Shown here: in pieces, positions 45,310 through 55,985 of the stretch
Numbering within the stretch: the stretch's first letter is position 1
Layout: each line of letters begins with the position of its first letter
NCBI GenBank assembly: GCA_037042915.1
Contig: CM073195.1
Coordinates: forward strand, 930,001 to 994,000
DNA: 64,000 bases
From: Auricularia sp. M13
Lineage: Eukaryota; Basidiomycota; Agaricomycetes; Auriculariales; Auriculariaceae
Direction: 5' to 3'
The notes under the pieces: model-generated
Told to the model about the DNA's origin: nothing
The model's database searches: none
What the model saw: only the letters and a program-made list of their open reading frames with translations
Translations under genes and position numbers: made by a program

Positions 45310-45751
45310 GGTCGGGTTGCTTGCGGTGGTGTTATCTTGCAAAGAACAGGTTGACCGTCAAGCCTTTAAAAATGGCTGGCAAAATGCTTAGGGCTCAATC
45401 GCATTATTAAGCCCATAGATATTAAGCTTTAGATTACAAAGCAGGTCATCCCCCGAAAGTCTCGTATATGTCCGAGCCGTGGAACCATCGCGAATTGGCA
45501 CCTCCTTAGCCATTTCAGATCCGTGACACCATCGCCCAATGACCTTTTGAGATACAGGTCCAATCGTGGTGGGACCATCGCCGTCTCGCGAGGAGCTCTG
45601 AGGCCCTGGGACCATCGCTGGGATCGATCGGCCAGTTGACTTCCGACCGGCACTGAGACCAGGTGAGAAACAGATCTAGCAACCTGAAACTACCCTCGGA
45701 ATGCACTGGGAAATGACTGGTGACCGGCGTGGATGAATTCATGGTTGCAAA
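45310..45751. other. intergenic flank of the transposon island
   Basis: The MDR gene promoter side. The motif CCATCGC recurs four times between 45480 and 45620. No gene supported. Confidence 0.35.
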
Positions 45752-45780
45752 TTGTCCCAAGAATTGCAAATGGGTTATCG
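45752..45780 (+). repeat. outer inverted repeat, left arm
   Basis: It starts TTGTCCCAAGAATTGCAA and continues TGGGTTATCG. The reverse complement occurs at 53142-53170 with two or three differences. The pair brackets the whole mobile region. Confidence 0.6.
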
Positions 45781-45903
45781 GGGCTGACTCTTGCTGACGC
45801 GGTTGTAGCCTCTGATCAGAGGGCCGCGGGGCGGTTGTAGCCTCTCATAACCGCTGATCAGCAAGCGTCAGCCCGAAAATGGCAGATAACCAGTGATAAC
45901 CCA
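45771..45903. repeat. MITE-like palindromic segment
   Basis: This segment begins TGGGTTATCGGGGCTGAC and ends with GTCAGCCCGAAA...GATAACC...GATAACCCA, so its ends mirror each other. Inside it, GCGGTTGTAGCCTCT appears twice and CTGATCAG appears twice. It is non-coding. It overlaps the inner end of the outer inverted repeat. Confidence 0.55.
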
Positions 45904-46256
45904 CTCGCGGCGAGTGATCAGCACATATCGGTACCTATGTGGAGCTATCGCAATGCCCTCAGAGCAGTCCATTTATCCTGGTGCATAACATCTATGTTAT
46001 CACGTGACTCCGTTTGCGGATACTGAATTTGACGTTCCCCACGCGTATGTAATACCTCACCGCAACGCTGCGCACGGACCAGGTTCTAACAGCCGTCGGT
46101 CGCGCTTAAAACATGAGCGAATGGAAGGCCCCTCGGGAGAGACCGACTCCACACAAGCGCGCGTGGGGCTGCGGCTCCATCGCTGATGAAGCCAACTCAA
46201 GACTCAAACATGGCATTAATACTACATACTGTATCCGATGGTCTAATTGGTCATTC
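45904..46256. other. non-coding, left flank of the pogo element
   Basis: No supported gene. It carries a further box, CGGCGAGTGATCAGCAC, related to the palindromes on the left. Confidence 0.3.
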
Positions 46257-46299
46257 GGGGAAGTTGGTCAAACGAGATTTACCACCCCGTGCTTTATTC

Positions 46300-47159
46300 C
46301 CTCGCCCTGTGCTCTTGTACACCGCAGGTAGCATCATTTATACACCAGAAAATGTAAAATTTATGCGGATATGTCGCGAGAAAGGAGGGTAGTGAAGCGT
46401 GCAGTTCGGACTGTGCCGTTTTCCGGCCCAGATGCTAAGCTCTTTCACCTCCAGAGCTATACTCGTTACACGCATCGACTAGCTTTGCTGACGAATATTG
46501 TTCCTTAGTACACCAACTTTGTTTCTGGAGCAAGGGTCCTGCGCTTGTGTCTGTTTGCAGCGCCCATCGGCTTGACTTGGGGCTTGACCGACTATGCATC
46601 TCTTCGACACAAGAGATCCTTGCACATTTCAATCCAACTATGCGCGTTAAAGCGACCCCAAGGTCTCCTGATACTGTTTCCCTGCTTCATACTGTACTAG
46701 AGTGCTCAGGGCTTCTGGAAACCACTTCGACAGTCTGGTTTGCTGGTCTCGGGCTTCTGCACGACTTGACTACGTTCCAGAGGGCAGATCTCGTTACCGA
46801 CGCTTATATCGAGGCTATGCACGCTCACTCTCGGCTGGCTGGGGGCGTTAATCAGGGCCGCTGCTGGGCGGGCACGCGTCGCGCTAATAATGACGCGTCG
46901 CGACGCGTCGTGATGTGTCGCGCCGCGCTACGATAATGTTGCCTTGCTCCGCAAATGCAAGAGCTGCACAAATGACAACTGTTGCTACCTATTGGTGTAC
47001 GTCTGAATGAGCAGGAGCATGAAGCTTTCACAAGGAGGCCAACGGTGCTTGTCTTGCCGCCGGATTTTGGAATAACCTGATCAGACGCCCTCAATATCGG
47101 GATTATGGGTAAGTATACCCAAGCGAGAGCTGTGCACCCCTGCTTTTTACTTGTCCACA
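46300..47159. other. 5' non-coding part of the pogo element
   Basis: Promoter and leader of the transposase gene. At 46885-46925 there is a small CGCGTCG-rich iteration (GACGCGTCGCGACGCGTCG). No second gene is seen. Confidence 0.4.
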
Positions 47160-49839
47160 ATGTCGGTACCCGAGGCGGACGGCGACGGCAGCGCCAGCGG
47201 CGCCAGTTATGAAGAGCGCATCCGCGGCGCGCTCGAAGAACTGTACGCCTCAGGCGTCAAGGACAGTGGGCTTCCGAAGAAGTCCATTCGCTCAGTTGCT
47301 ACGCACTTCAATGTGTCGCATAGCACCCTCACCAACCGCTGGAAGGGCGGGAAGACGCGAGTCGCGGCACATTCGGACCAGCAGATCCTCACTCCTGCGC
47401 AAGAGCAGATCCTCGCCGATTGGATCAAGGAACAAGGAAGGCGCGGTATTCCAGACACTGCAAGCACTCTCGTTGAGAAGGCCTCATCCATCTGTGGACA
47501 CGACGTTGGCTACGGCTGGGTGTACCGGTTCAAGAAACGCCACCCCGACGTTTGCTCGCGTTGGACTCAGCAGCTCTCAACATCACGCGCTGGAGCATTG
47601 CACCGCACTGCCGTGGACAGCATGTACGACCTAATCGAAGAAACTCGCAGCAAGTACAATATCAAACCACAACACGAGTGGAACGCCGACGAGAAAGGAA
47701 TTCTCGATGGAGTAGGAGAGCGCGTCCGCGGCCTTGTCGATCGCACGCAGCGTAACGTCTATCAAGTTGAGAATGGTGAACGGAATCTCACCACAATTAT
47801 CGAATGTGTTAGTGCCACAGGCCGTACGCTTCGTCCGTGTATCATCTTCAAGGGCCAACGCTTGCAGAAGGCTTGGTTTAAGAACAACCCCGAGAATGCT
47901 AGGTCTGTCTCATTTACTGCAACAGTCAACTATTAATCAAATCTGCAGCATCAGTGTCTCTCCCAATGGGTGGACGGACCACGAGCTGGGGAGCACGTGG
48001 ATCGAGAAGGACTTTGACCCCGAGACTTCGAAGGATCTTCCTGACGGCGAGTGGCGTCTACTGATCCTCGACGGTCACACTTCGCATTGCACGCTCAAGT
48101 TTCTGAGCTTCTGCGAGCGCCGCAAGATTATCGTCATCTGCCTCCCGCCGCATACTACACATGCTCTACAGCCCTGCGACGTCGGTGTCTTTGGTCCCCT
48201 GGCTCATGCGTGGAAGAAGGTGGTCAACACTGCCACTCGTAACGGGAAGCAGATCACCAAGGAGGACATCCCTGCGCTCTATGCTGAGGCCCGAAAAGTA
48301 GCTCTGAAGGAGTCTACCATCGTCTCTGCATGGCGGAAATGCGGGCTTTACCCTCTGGACCGCAGCGCCATCCCAGAGACGATGTTTGCTCCGGCTCTGA
48401 ACACTACTACGAAGGCTGCGCAACCGATTCCCACCGCTCTTCCTGCCTTCCTTGTCGAGCATGCTACACCCACACTCCGTTCTGGTCTTGCTGGCGAGAC
48501 TCTCAGTGGAACACCTGCACCTAGCCCGCCTGTCGATGATTCCGCTTCATCAGAGTCGGACAGCAGCAGTTCCGACAGCTCAGACTCAGACGGCGATGAA
48601 TCCTCAGAGTCTTCGGCTGACGACATGACCACATCTCAGCCAACAGTTCCCGCCAGCACAACGACCGCACTTCCCTCCCTAGCCTCGACTGTTGCCTCCT
48701 ATCAGCTCATTCGTCTCCGATACAAGGAGCTACCGCCTCCCCTGGGACAGAATGCGACTCGACCTCAGCTCCTGGAGGAGAACTTGCTTTTGCAGAGCCT
48801 GCTGGCGGCGAGCCTGTCTCAGCACGAAGCTGATCACGCGCAGAAGCTCTTAATGGATGCAGAAAACGAGACCTATCGCAACAAGCTGCTCCATCGGTCG
48901 AACAAGTCGAAGCGTACCAACCTCAATACAAAGGCTCGCCACATGACGGCGACGGAGGCGCTCGACTCGATCGCTCATACCGAGTACACCGGCAAGCTGC
49001 AGCTCTTATTCAGGGAGCTTCGGAAACACCCTCGTTACAAGATGGCGAAGAAGGCGCAGCGGGATCGCGAGAAGGCGGCCAGGAAAGCAGTCACTGACGC
49101 TGCTGCTGCCGTGGCGCGCACACAGAAGCAGGCCGAGCGATCAGCGGAGGCGGAGCGCAAGCGTCAGGAGAGGGCGGCAGAGGCGGAGCGTAAGCAGCAG
49201 GAGAAGGCAGCCGAAGCAAAGCGCAAGCGCCAGGAAAAGGCTGCTGAGGCAGAGAGGGCACGTGCGGTGAAGGAGGCAGAGAAGGTGCGCAAACAGCAGG
49301 AGAAGGCGGCGAAGGTGGTGGAGACTGCACGCAAACGCAACGAGAAGGTGGCTGAGAGACGTCGAAAGCAGCAGCAGAAACGCGGTGAGCTGCAAGGGGA
49401 GCAGGAGAACGCTGCATCCAATCAGGCAGCGTCGTCATCTCATCCTCACTCCGTGCACACCCAGGACGACGGTCTACCATTCGACGACATTTCGCACTCT
49501 GTGTTCGCTCCCGCAGAGATTTCCTTTGGCCAGCCTTGGGATGTTGCTCAGCACATTCATACCAACACACCGCCCTTTCCAGTATCGGCCAAGCGACCAC
49601 GTTCTCCTCGATCCACGGAAGCTGACCAAGCTGGGCGCAAAATGGCCCGCCTAGATGACGCAGAAATGCAACGGATCGGTCGCCAACACATTCCCTTGCA
49701 CCGCGAGGTGCTCGGAGACATGTTCAATGTGCCATCCATGCATTCTGAGCATGACCTGGACTGGTTCAATTTTTCATTGCCTGCTCCAACCCATAATCCT
49801 CATTTCTCCACCCCCAGTTTCCCATATAATGCACCTTAA
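47160..49839 (+). CDS. pogo/Fot1-type DDE transposase
   Basis: ATG 47160, one 59-base intron at about 47901-47960 (AG|gtctgt...catcag|T), stop at 49839: about 870 residues. Residues 20-70 carry a psq-type helix-turn-helix (KSIRSVATHFNVSHSTLTNRWKG). A second CENP-B-type HTH follows (LTPAQEQILADWIKEQGRRGI...YGWVYRFKKRHPDV). The DDE_1 core has EWNADEKGILDGVG (first Asp), WRLLILDGHTSH (second Asp) and LPPHTTHALQPCDVGVFGPL (third Asp), so the catalytic set is complete. After WRKCGLYPLD comes a serine/acidic stretch, then a long highly charged coiled coil built of AEAERKRQEKA-like units (about 49080-49380), then a Pro-rich end. The tail is longer than in most relatives. No stop interrupts it. Confidence 0.9.
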
Positions 49840-49919
49840 CTCTTGCTTTGTATCTGCTCGCAATCCATCCCGTCTTGTTTGAGAGTTTCGGCATGCTTCG
49901 GCACGGTGGTAAACGTCCA

Positions 49920-50277
49920 CACCCGAGGGTCTACACACCGGAGCCTAATAAGGCTTGATGTACACCGGGGGTGCATCAAGCCAACTCTGGCTCAAATGTG
50001 CTTTACTGAATGGCACGCGTGGAATACCTCGATACCTCAATAGCTCTCGGCCCGCAAGAAGTCGGGCACTGTGTGATGAGATCAACGACCGAGCTGGTGG
50101 CTCGGACGGCCGCCCGACGTCATCAACGCGCGGATTCATGCGCCGTCGCCCGCCATCTGTCAAACCGCTCGCCGACGCCACCGACGACGGCAGCGCAAAA
50201 TGACCATCGTGCTCTACAGTAAATACTTCTACATCGACCCATATATATTTCTGACCGTATTTTCGAGCTCTGTGCGA
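49920..50277 (+). repeat. left long terminal inverted repeat
   Basis: Matches the reverse complement of 52256-52613. Differences cluster in a stretch of about 20 bases near 50133-50152, with a few single changes further in. Confidence 0.88.
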
Positions 50278-52255
50278 TGGAACAAGTTGTAAATTCTCAT
50301 ATGAGCTGCCTACATAGCAATAATCTAAATCTTGAGCTGCACACATCCTCCTTGTGATCCCAACAACTACAGACTTCTAGAGCACCTGGAGAGCTGCTAA
50401 CAGTCTTTGAGCTCGTCAAGTATATGCATGTGACATATGGAGGGGTAAGCTGTAGGCAGGCACGTGCTGTGGTGCAATATTAATCGGTGGTAGGGTGGAC
50501 GGTTCAAATGTACAGCCTGTGACTCCATGAGGATTTGGAATGCCACAAGTACTTGGGACACACATTCAAGCCTATAGGCAAGTGCATTCGCGCGCTTTCT
50601 TTCTGGTTTAGAGCTATGAGCGAGCAGGTACTGTCAGAACCGATTGAACACCGTGAGCAGGACTCTAATCGCCAGACAGTTGCAAAACTGGCATACCTCT
50701 TTGCACGGATGTGGTTCCAGATTTTCATACCGCTGTACCCCCAAGTTTGGACTCTGTACGGGCTGCCGCTGCTTCTGGGTGCAAGTCGGTGTCATCTCCG
50801 CCGCGCCGGCAATGCACATAGAAAAAGACCTGCATGCCCTGCTGTCGCATTTGCGACGCGATAAGTATTTTAGACATTAGTAGAGTGTTATATGTTGCCA
50901 GTGAGGAAGGTTACGCACTTGGGCAGTGTTGGTGAGCAACTTTCGTCGTCGGAAGTGCTCCAGCAGCACTATCGTCGTCCTAAGCACTCCCAGACGAGCG
51001 CATGCGCCTTTATACCGCACGTTCGTAATGCCAGACGTTTGTATATGTCACTTGATGTATAAATCGTGGTCCCTTGTGCACTGCGAAGCTCGGGTTAGCG
51101 GTGTCGAGGTGGCAGGCAGTTCTCACACTCGTACTCAACACAACCGAATGTCGATGGACCTTGATGCAGATATAGGAGTTGTTTCCGTATCCCGTATGTA
51201 CTAGGTTGGATATTCCAAAGTTTCAAGTCGACATGAGACGAATTGGAGACTTGAGTTCAGCGTCGTTGTGGCTGGAGACAAGAGTGAACACATCTCCGAA
51301 ACGTGTGTCCTCGGTGTCCTAAGAGCCCAATCTCCCCAAGACTTCAGAAACACATTTATATAGAGATAGAAACGCCTGTACGCTGTATAACAGCGGCCTC
51401 TCTTCTTCCGCTCGGGCGAACTGGCACACCGGGTAGATAACAAGGATAGCACTATACTCACACTCCTACGTGTTCAGGCTCTGTATCATACTCACATAGA
51501 TCATTATAAAGCTAATATAGCACAGTCCTACCCACATAAACACTGTGTTATCAGTCTAGGAGGAGCTACTACCTGCACAACCTCAGCAAGGGACCCGGGC
51601 CTAGAACCTGCTCTGCATAAGATGCAAGTAGTAGATAATGGTTAGAGCACTATCAAATCTCTCTCAAGTGCTGGATATACCGCTTTTAAGACAAATATTG
51701 AGCTAGCAGTGCGAGTTCTGGCTCATGTCTGTCCTGTGAATGCCGGCTCATAGCACTGCACATGCCACATTTCTCATAGTGTGCATGGGCACATACAATG
51801 ATAGAGAGATTCTTGGGCTATATTGAGTAGAAAGGGACGCAATATGCCTTGCCAGGGAGCGGGATCGTCGTACTTTCGGGGAGAACACGACTTCGGACTC
51901 CGCCTCTTCCTCATAGCCGTGCACGTGTTCACTTCATATCCACGCTGAAAAGGAGGCATTATCTTGATTTACACATGGCACCTCATCTTGAAGGTCCGTA
52001 GAGTTGTACATCTCTTTGCAAGACTCTCATTCCCGATTCTTTCACTCCTTTGTGCAGTCCTTTGATAAGCACTCAGCATGCACAGCAGCCGTAGGGGCTA
52101 CAAAAATATCAAGACTGTAAAAGGTGGTAATTATCAATGAGAACTTGCTCCCATAGTGAGAACAATGCTACATGCTATATCCCCGGTGTCACAGTATAAT
52201 TGATGAACTGCTCATTGTATACACCACTTGGCGTCTAGGTAAGAGCACCAGTGCA

Positions 52256-52613
52256 TAGAGCTCGAAAATACGGTCAGAAATATATATGGGTCGATGTAGA
52301 AGTATTTACTGTAGAGCACGATGGTCATTTTGCGCTGCTCGTCGTCGGTGGCGTCGGCAAGCGGTTTGACAGATGGCGGGCGCCGGCGCCGGGCGATTAC
52401 CGCGCGTTGATGACGTCGGGCGGCCGTCCGAGCCACCAGCTCGGTCGTTGATCTCATCACACAGTGCCCGACTTCTTGCGGGCCGAGAGCTATTGAGGTA
52501 TCGAGGTATTCCACGCGTGCCATTCAGTAAAGCACATTTGAGCCAGAGTTGGCTTGATGCACCCCCGGTGTACATCAAGCCTTATTAGGCTCCGGTGTGT
52601 AGACCCTCGGGTG
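52256..52613 (-). repeat. right long terminal inverted repeat
   Basis: Mirror of the left repeat, ending in the 8-bp target duplication AACGTCCA at 52614. Confidence 0.88.
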
Positions 52614-52892
52614 AACGTCCATCAATCCACTGACCAACTTCCCCAAAATCGCCCTTGAAGCGGCCCTCTTAAGGCTCATACTACGATTTTCACCTGCTGT
52701 CCCTTTCCCCCCTTTGTACTTTGCTCTAAGACACTTAAGACGGAATAGAAGACGACCATGCACTTGGTCTGGGTTGAGATGCAATTGGGCGGCGGCACCG
52801 GATGCATTCGGCTTAGCTGCCCAACTTCCCCAAACTACACAGTAAGTGTAATGAATATTAGATGCAGTAGGTTACAAGTTGGCCTGCATGAA

Positions 52893-52948
52893 AGTAAAGT
52901 AAGTAAGTGCGAGTGTAGAGAGTAAAGTAAGTAAGTGTGGGTGTAGAG
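52893..52948 (+). repeat. two tandem copies of a 28-base unit
   Basis: The unit begins AGTAAAGTAAGTAAGTG and ends GTGTAGAG. The two copies differ at two positions. It lies outside the pogo element's right end. Confidence 0.8.
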
Positions 52949-53594
52949 AGCAGTGTAGAAAGACTTGAGTAGCGCGTGCCACTGCTCCAGTACTTTTCAT
53001 CGCCCGCGGTGGGGCGGGTTATCAGACTGATCAGAGAGTCAGCACGATCAGGGCGATAACCACCGGTCGTTTCTGAGCTACTGTTACCACAATGCGTCAG
53101 GTCTGAGGATCCTATCCGTCCTGATCACTGCCTATCCCTAACGATATCCCACTTGCAATTCTTGGGACAAATTGGGAAACGCTTTCATTCTCCGCTCTTG
53201 TGCTCCTTGAGCTTGTAATGTCTTCCCCCGATTTCTTCGACGCGGACGGCAGCTCTTTCTAAGCAGACACCGCGTTGGAAAATGCTGTCTCTGCACTGTC
53301 GCTATGTAAGAGAGCGTAGCACTTGCCGCTGCGACGGCAGTGAACCCCGCCGCGTTTTTCATTTGACGCGACGATGCAGCGGCGAGCCGACGATGCTTAC
53401 TCGAGATGGAACCTGCCCTAAAATTCTGACTACCGCCCTGCGAGATATTCGAGCACAACGAAGGCGGGGTACTGAAGCTCGTCGGTCACTCAGTTCGTGC
53501 CACATAGTTCAAACCCATTACAGTATTTGCTAGAGTCCTATTCATGCCGTTGTAGATCCAGGTACCAGGTGAAGACGTCGCAGACCACGTAAAG
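52949..53594. other. right flank of the transposon island
   Basis: At 53017-53062 an inverted pair GGGTTATCAG...GGCGATAACC encloses CTGATCAGAGAGTCAGCACGATCAG; it uses the same GGTTATC and CTGATCAG boxes as the left palindrome. The right arm of the outer inverted repeat is at 53142-53170. From there to 53594 I see no gene. Confidence 0.5.
53142..53170 (-). repeat. outer inverted repeat, right arm
   Basis: Reverse complement of 45752-45780; the core of 18 bases is identical. Confidence 0.6.
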
Positions 53595-54626
53595 ATGTGC
53601 TCTACCTCAGGCCTGGTCTTCGTCGACAAGACGCGCTACGTCCTGCCCCAATTTACTCAACCCGAAACCAACCGGCTTCCTGTCCTGAGGCGCCCCAAAG
53701 GATACGGCAAGACGACATTTCTGTCGATCCTGAAAAGCTATTTTGACATTGCCTGCCCTGCTGCGTACTATTCGACGCTACCCGAAGACGAGGCGTTCCC
53801 GTACCCTCCGGATCTCGATGCGGGCGGTCGCCTGTTGGTTATGGATCTCGACTTTGCGGACCTGCAGTTCAACCCACGTATGACACATCACCAAGTCGAA
53901 GCCGAATGCTACAGATTCCTTTCTGCATCAGGGAAGAAATTCATAATGAAGTATTCTGCGCAGCTGGGACAACATGCTAGTCATCAACCTGTCAACGAGT
54001 ACTCATACGACGACGCAAATGTACGTAATAAACCACTTGTTCACATAAGTATCTCGCATGTGTCGATACTGACACTTTCTCTTTAGGTAGCAGCCGCCAA
54101 TAGCAAACACAGCGTTTTCGTCGCCATCGACAATTATACAGCGCCGTTCCAGCACCACGGGGACAGACCTCTCGTTGAATTCCTCGTGGGCATGATAATT
54201 GTGTTCCCTATCCTCAGTGACATCGCGGGTGGCTCCATTCTGCGCGGATTCATGGTCGGCGCTGACGACCAGCACCCTCTGCCTTGGGTCTCTCAAGCAG
54301 TTTTTCGCAACCTGACCATCGATCTGACGGACTCCCCGAATCTCCGGACGGCGCTCGGTGTCATAGCGGACGAAGTTCTTGCCATGGAAGCGGCCACATC
54401 TATATCGGGCCTCTTGAACGCCGTTCGTTGGATTTTGGGTCAGAAGGGCGATGAAGAAGTTTACTGCACTCGAGATGTTGTGCGGATTGCGCTCGACTGC
54501 CTCGCTGCTGGTCGTAGATTCTTCGATCAGGATGCAGACAATCTGCGGCCAAACGTTTCAGCGTTCATTACCTTCCTCAACCCAGCGGAGGAATTGCACC
54601 CTGACGATGCTATGGATTGTATGTGA
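53595..54626 (+). CDS. AAA-ATPase-like protein, short form
   Basis: Two exons joined at about 54019/54088. The front FVDKTRYVLPQFTQPE, VLRRPKGYGKTTFLSILKSYFD and a later VFVAIDNYTAPF follow the AAA-ATPase-like family (PF09820 type), whose members read VDKT, RPRRFGKS and a Walker-B-like strand. Here the P-loop is RPKGYGKT, which keeps Gly-Lys-Thr. The product is about 320 residues, while relatives usually run longer and add a PD-(D/E)xK nuclease part; none is visible here. The frame ends at 54626, but a GT at about 54617 could splice on. The start is the first ATG, although an upstream exon ending near 53555 cannot be excluded. The role is unknown, and the gene may be a decayed copy next to the transposon island. 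Confidence 0.6.
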
Positions 54627-55985
54627 TCGTCCGTGAAATCTATTGTATTCCCCTTGAATATGCATTGCGTGTATTATAGTGCAGTTTTTCTCAGCGCTTT
54701 GCAATCCCTCGATTGGTCACCGGTCATGATTGTTGCGACTCCGCGGGAACTCTGCTTCCGGATAATGATTTGATTCTATGCGAATCGGAAGGCTATTCAT
54801 GCGCCCTCATCGAGAGTCCACGCGCGAGTAGTAGAGAAACTGAATCTAACATCTTTATATTCTTTGTGATATCTTAGCTACGGTCCATGCAAGCACAAGA
54901 GTGCTCCGTCTTTGACTCCAGAGCCCCGCTTGAGTGATTGTCCGCTGGCTCGTATTCTGCAAACATTTGTATCTGGTTTTTTTAGATGTCATCTGTTGTA
55001 GAATCTAAGATCTAGATGTATCAATGACAATTGGGTTTGCACAAGGGTTGCATGTTTGCGGAGCTAGCAGCAACACAGCGGTGACCGTGCGTCGCGGCAG
55101 CCGGACTACTGTACTGAGCAGGGTGAGTACGAAGGAAATATACGTAAAATGCCTCACATTCTGTGGATCTGGCCTACAAGGGGAAAGGGGATCGGCAGCA
55201 TATCATTGCGTTGTATCCCGACCTGATTGATGGTGCCTGCACTTCTTATGGACATTGTGTGTCCATTGCAAGAAAGGGACTATGGAGTCTCACCCAGTTC
55301 TCACCTCAGATCTGGTCTTTTGAAGCACCAAGCCTCTACCTCTGTCCCTCGGCAAAGCCAATCTACGGACTTTAAGTTGAGCCAGACCCCTTCCGAAGTG
55401 GGCGAGGGGTATACCACTGCGACGGACGCAGGAGAGCCCAATGACGAAGCCACTTCTCTTTGACTTCCAGATAGAACACCAGCCGGATCCCCTGGAAGTT
55501 GCGTCGAGTGTAACCGGGATGTCCCCTTCTTTGCCACTTGTGCGGCGGGTCGGGTCTTCCGAGCAGGGAAGCGGTTTGCCATGCCGTCCCGGCCGGTCAC
55601 ATGCGAGAGAGCTGCAGGGAATATTGTAATGGTTGAGCTTGAGGTTTCCGTGGCAATTATGACCGGCCGAGGAGGGCAAGGGCGGCGAGGGAGGGCTGTC
55701 ATTGGCAGTGCGGGATCAAAGTCAGATGAAGGGGGGACACAGCCACTGCGCCGAACCCGCCCCGCTCCGCCTTGCCCGTTACATACTCGAGACTGCGACT
55801 GGCGACTGCCTGGGCACCGTTGCTGACGCTGGCGCACTGAGGAGCATACAGCGACTCGCCACAGACTGCACTGACGCCGGCCGTTGCATGCGCGCAGGCC
55901 TCGATCGCCGCCGAGTAGCACGCCGGGCCACGACCACGAGCACACGCGAGCTGGCCTTTGCCTTGTCCGACTTTTTGCTTTGTAA
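54627..55985. other. long intergenic stretch
   Basis: AT-rich to about 55150, GC-richer afterwards. A minus-strand frame stays open from 56167 to 55301 but opposes the UBP15-like gene and has no domain; I treat it as chance. The last 300 bases are the promoter side of the UBP15-like gene. Confidence 0.4.

Larger units (their letters stand above)
49920..52613. mobile_element. 2.69-kb non-autonomous DNA transposon with long terminal inverted repeats
   Basis: The ends are CACCCGAGGGTCTACACACC and its reverse complement. The direct repeat AACGTCCA at 49912-49919 and 52614-52621 is the 8-bp target duplication. The terminal repeats are about 358 bases each; the outer 213 bases look identical by eye. 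The interior (about 50278-52250) is AT-richer, with no frame long or typical enough to be a transposase, so it must be moved by proteins from elsewhere. An 8-bp duplication fits hAT or the KDZ group among fungal DNA transposons; I cannot choose. The near identity of the ends means a recent insertion. Confidence 0.88.
46257..52644 (+). mobile_element. pogo/Fot1-like DNA transposon, interrupted by another element
   Basis: The left end at 46257 reads GGGGAAGTTGGTCA, then TTTACCACC...GTG at 46278. The right end on the other strand reads GGGGAAGTTGGTCA (52644-52631), a spacer, then TTTACCACCGTG (49913 and on), once the 2.69-kb inserted element and its duplicated target are taken out. So the element is about 3.7 kb with imperfect terminal inverted repeats of about 35-40 bases, and it holds one transposase gene. 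A TA target duplication, expected for this superfamily, could not be fixed at the exact ends, so the outermost bases are uncertain. A third GGGGAAGTTGG box lies at 52808-52830. Confidence 0.65.

Noticed and set aside
46885-46925. CGCGTCG-rich iteration as a possible centromere or replication motif
   Set aside because: Too short and irregular; lies inside the pogo element and is simplest as local slippage.
49100-49390. Minus-strand leucine/serine/cysteine-rich frames
   Set aside because: These are the antisense of the charged coiled-coil repeat of the transposase.
50504-50880. Small open frames inside the long-TIR element as a possible accessory protein
   Set aside because: They overlap on opposite strands, are under 110 codons and have no domain or splice support.
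54620-54860. A further exon for the AAA-like gene after a GT at about 54617
   Set aside because: Donor and acceptor are plausible but the joined frame soon stops and gives no family block; the plain stop at 54626 is simpler.
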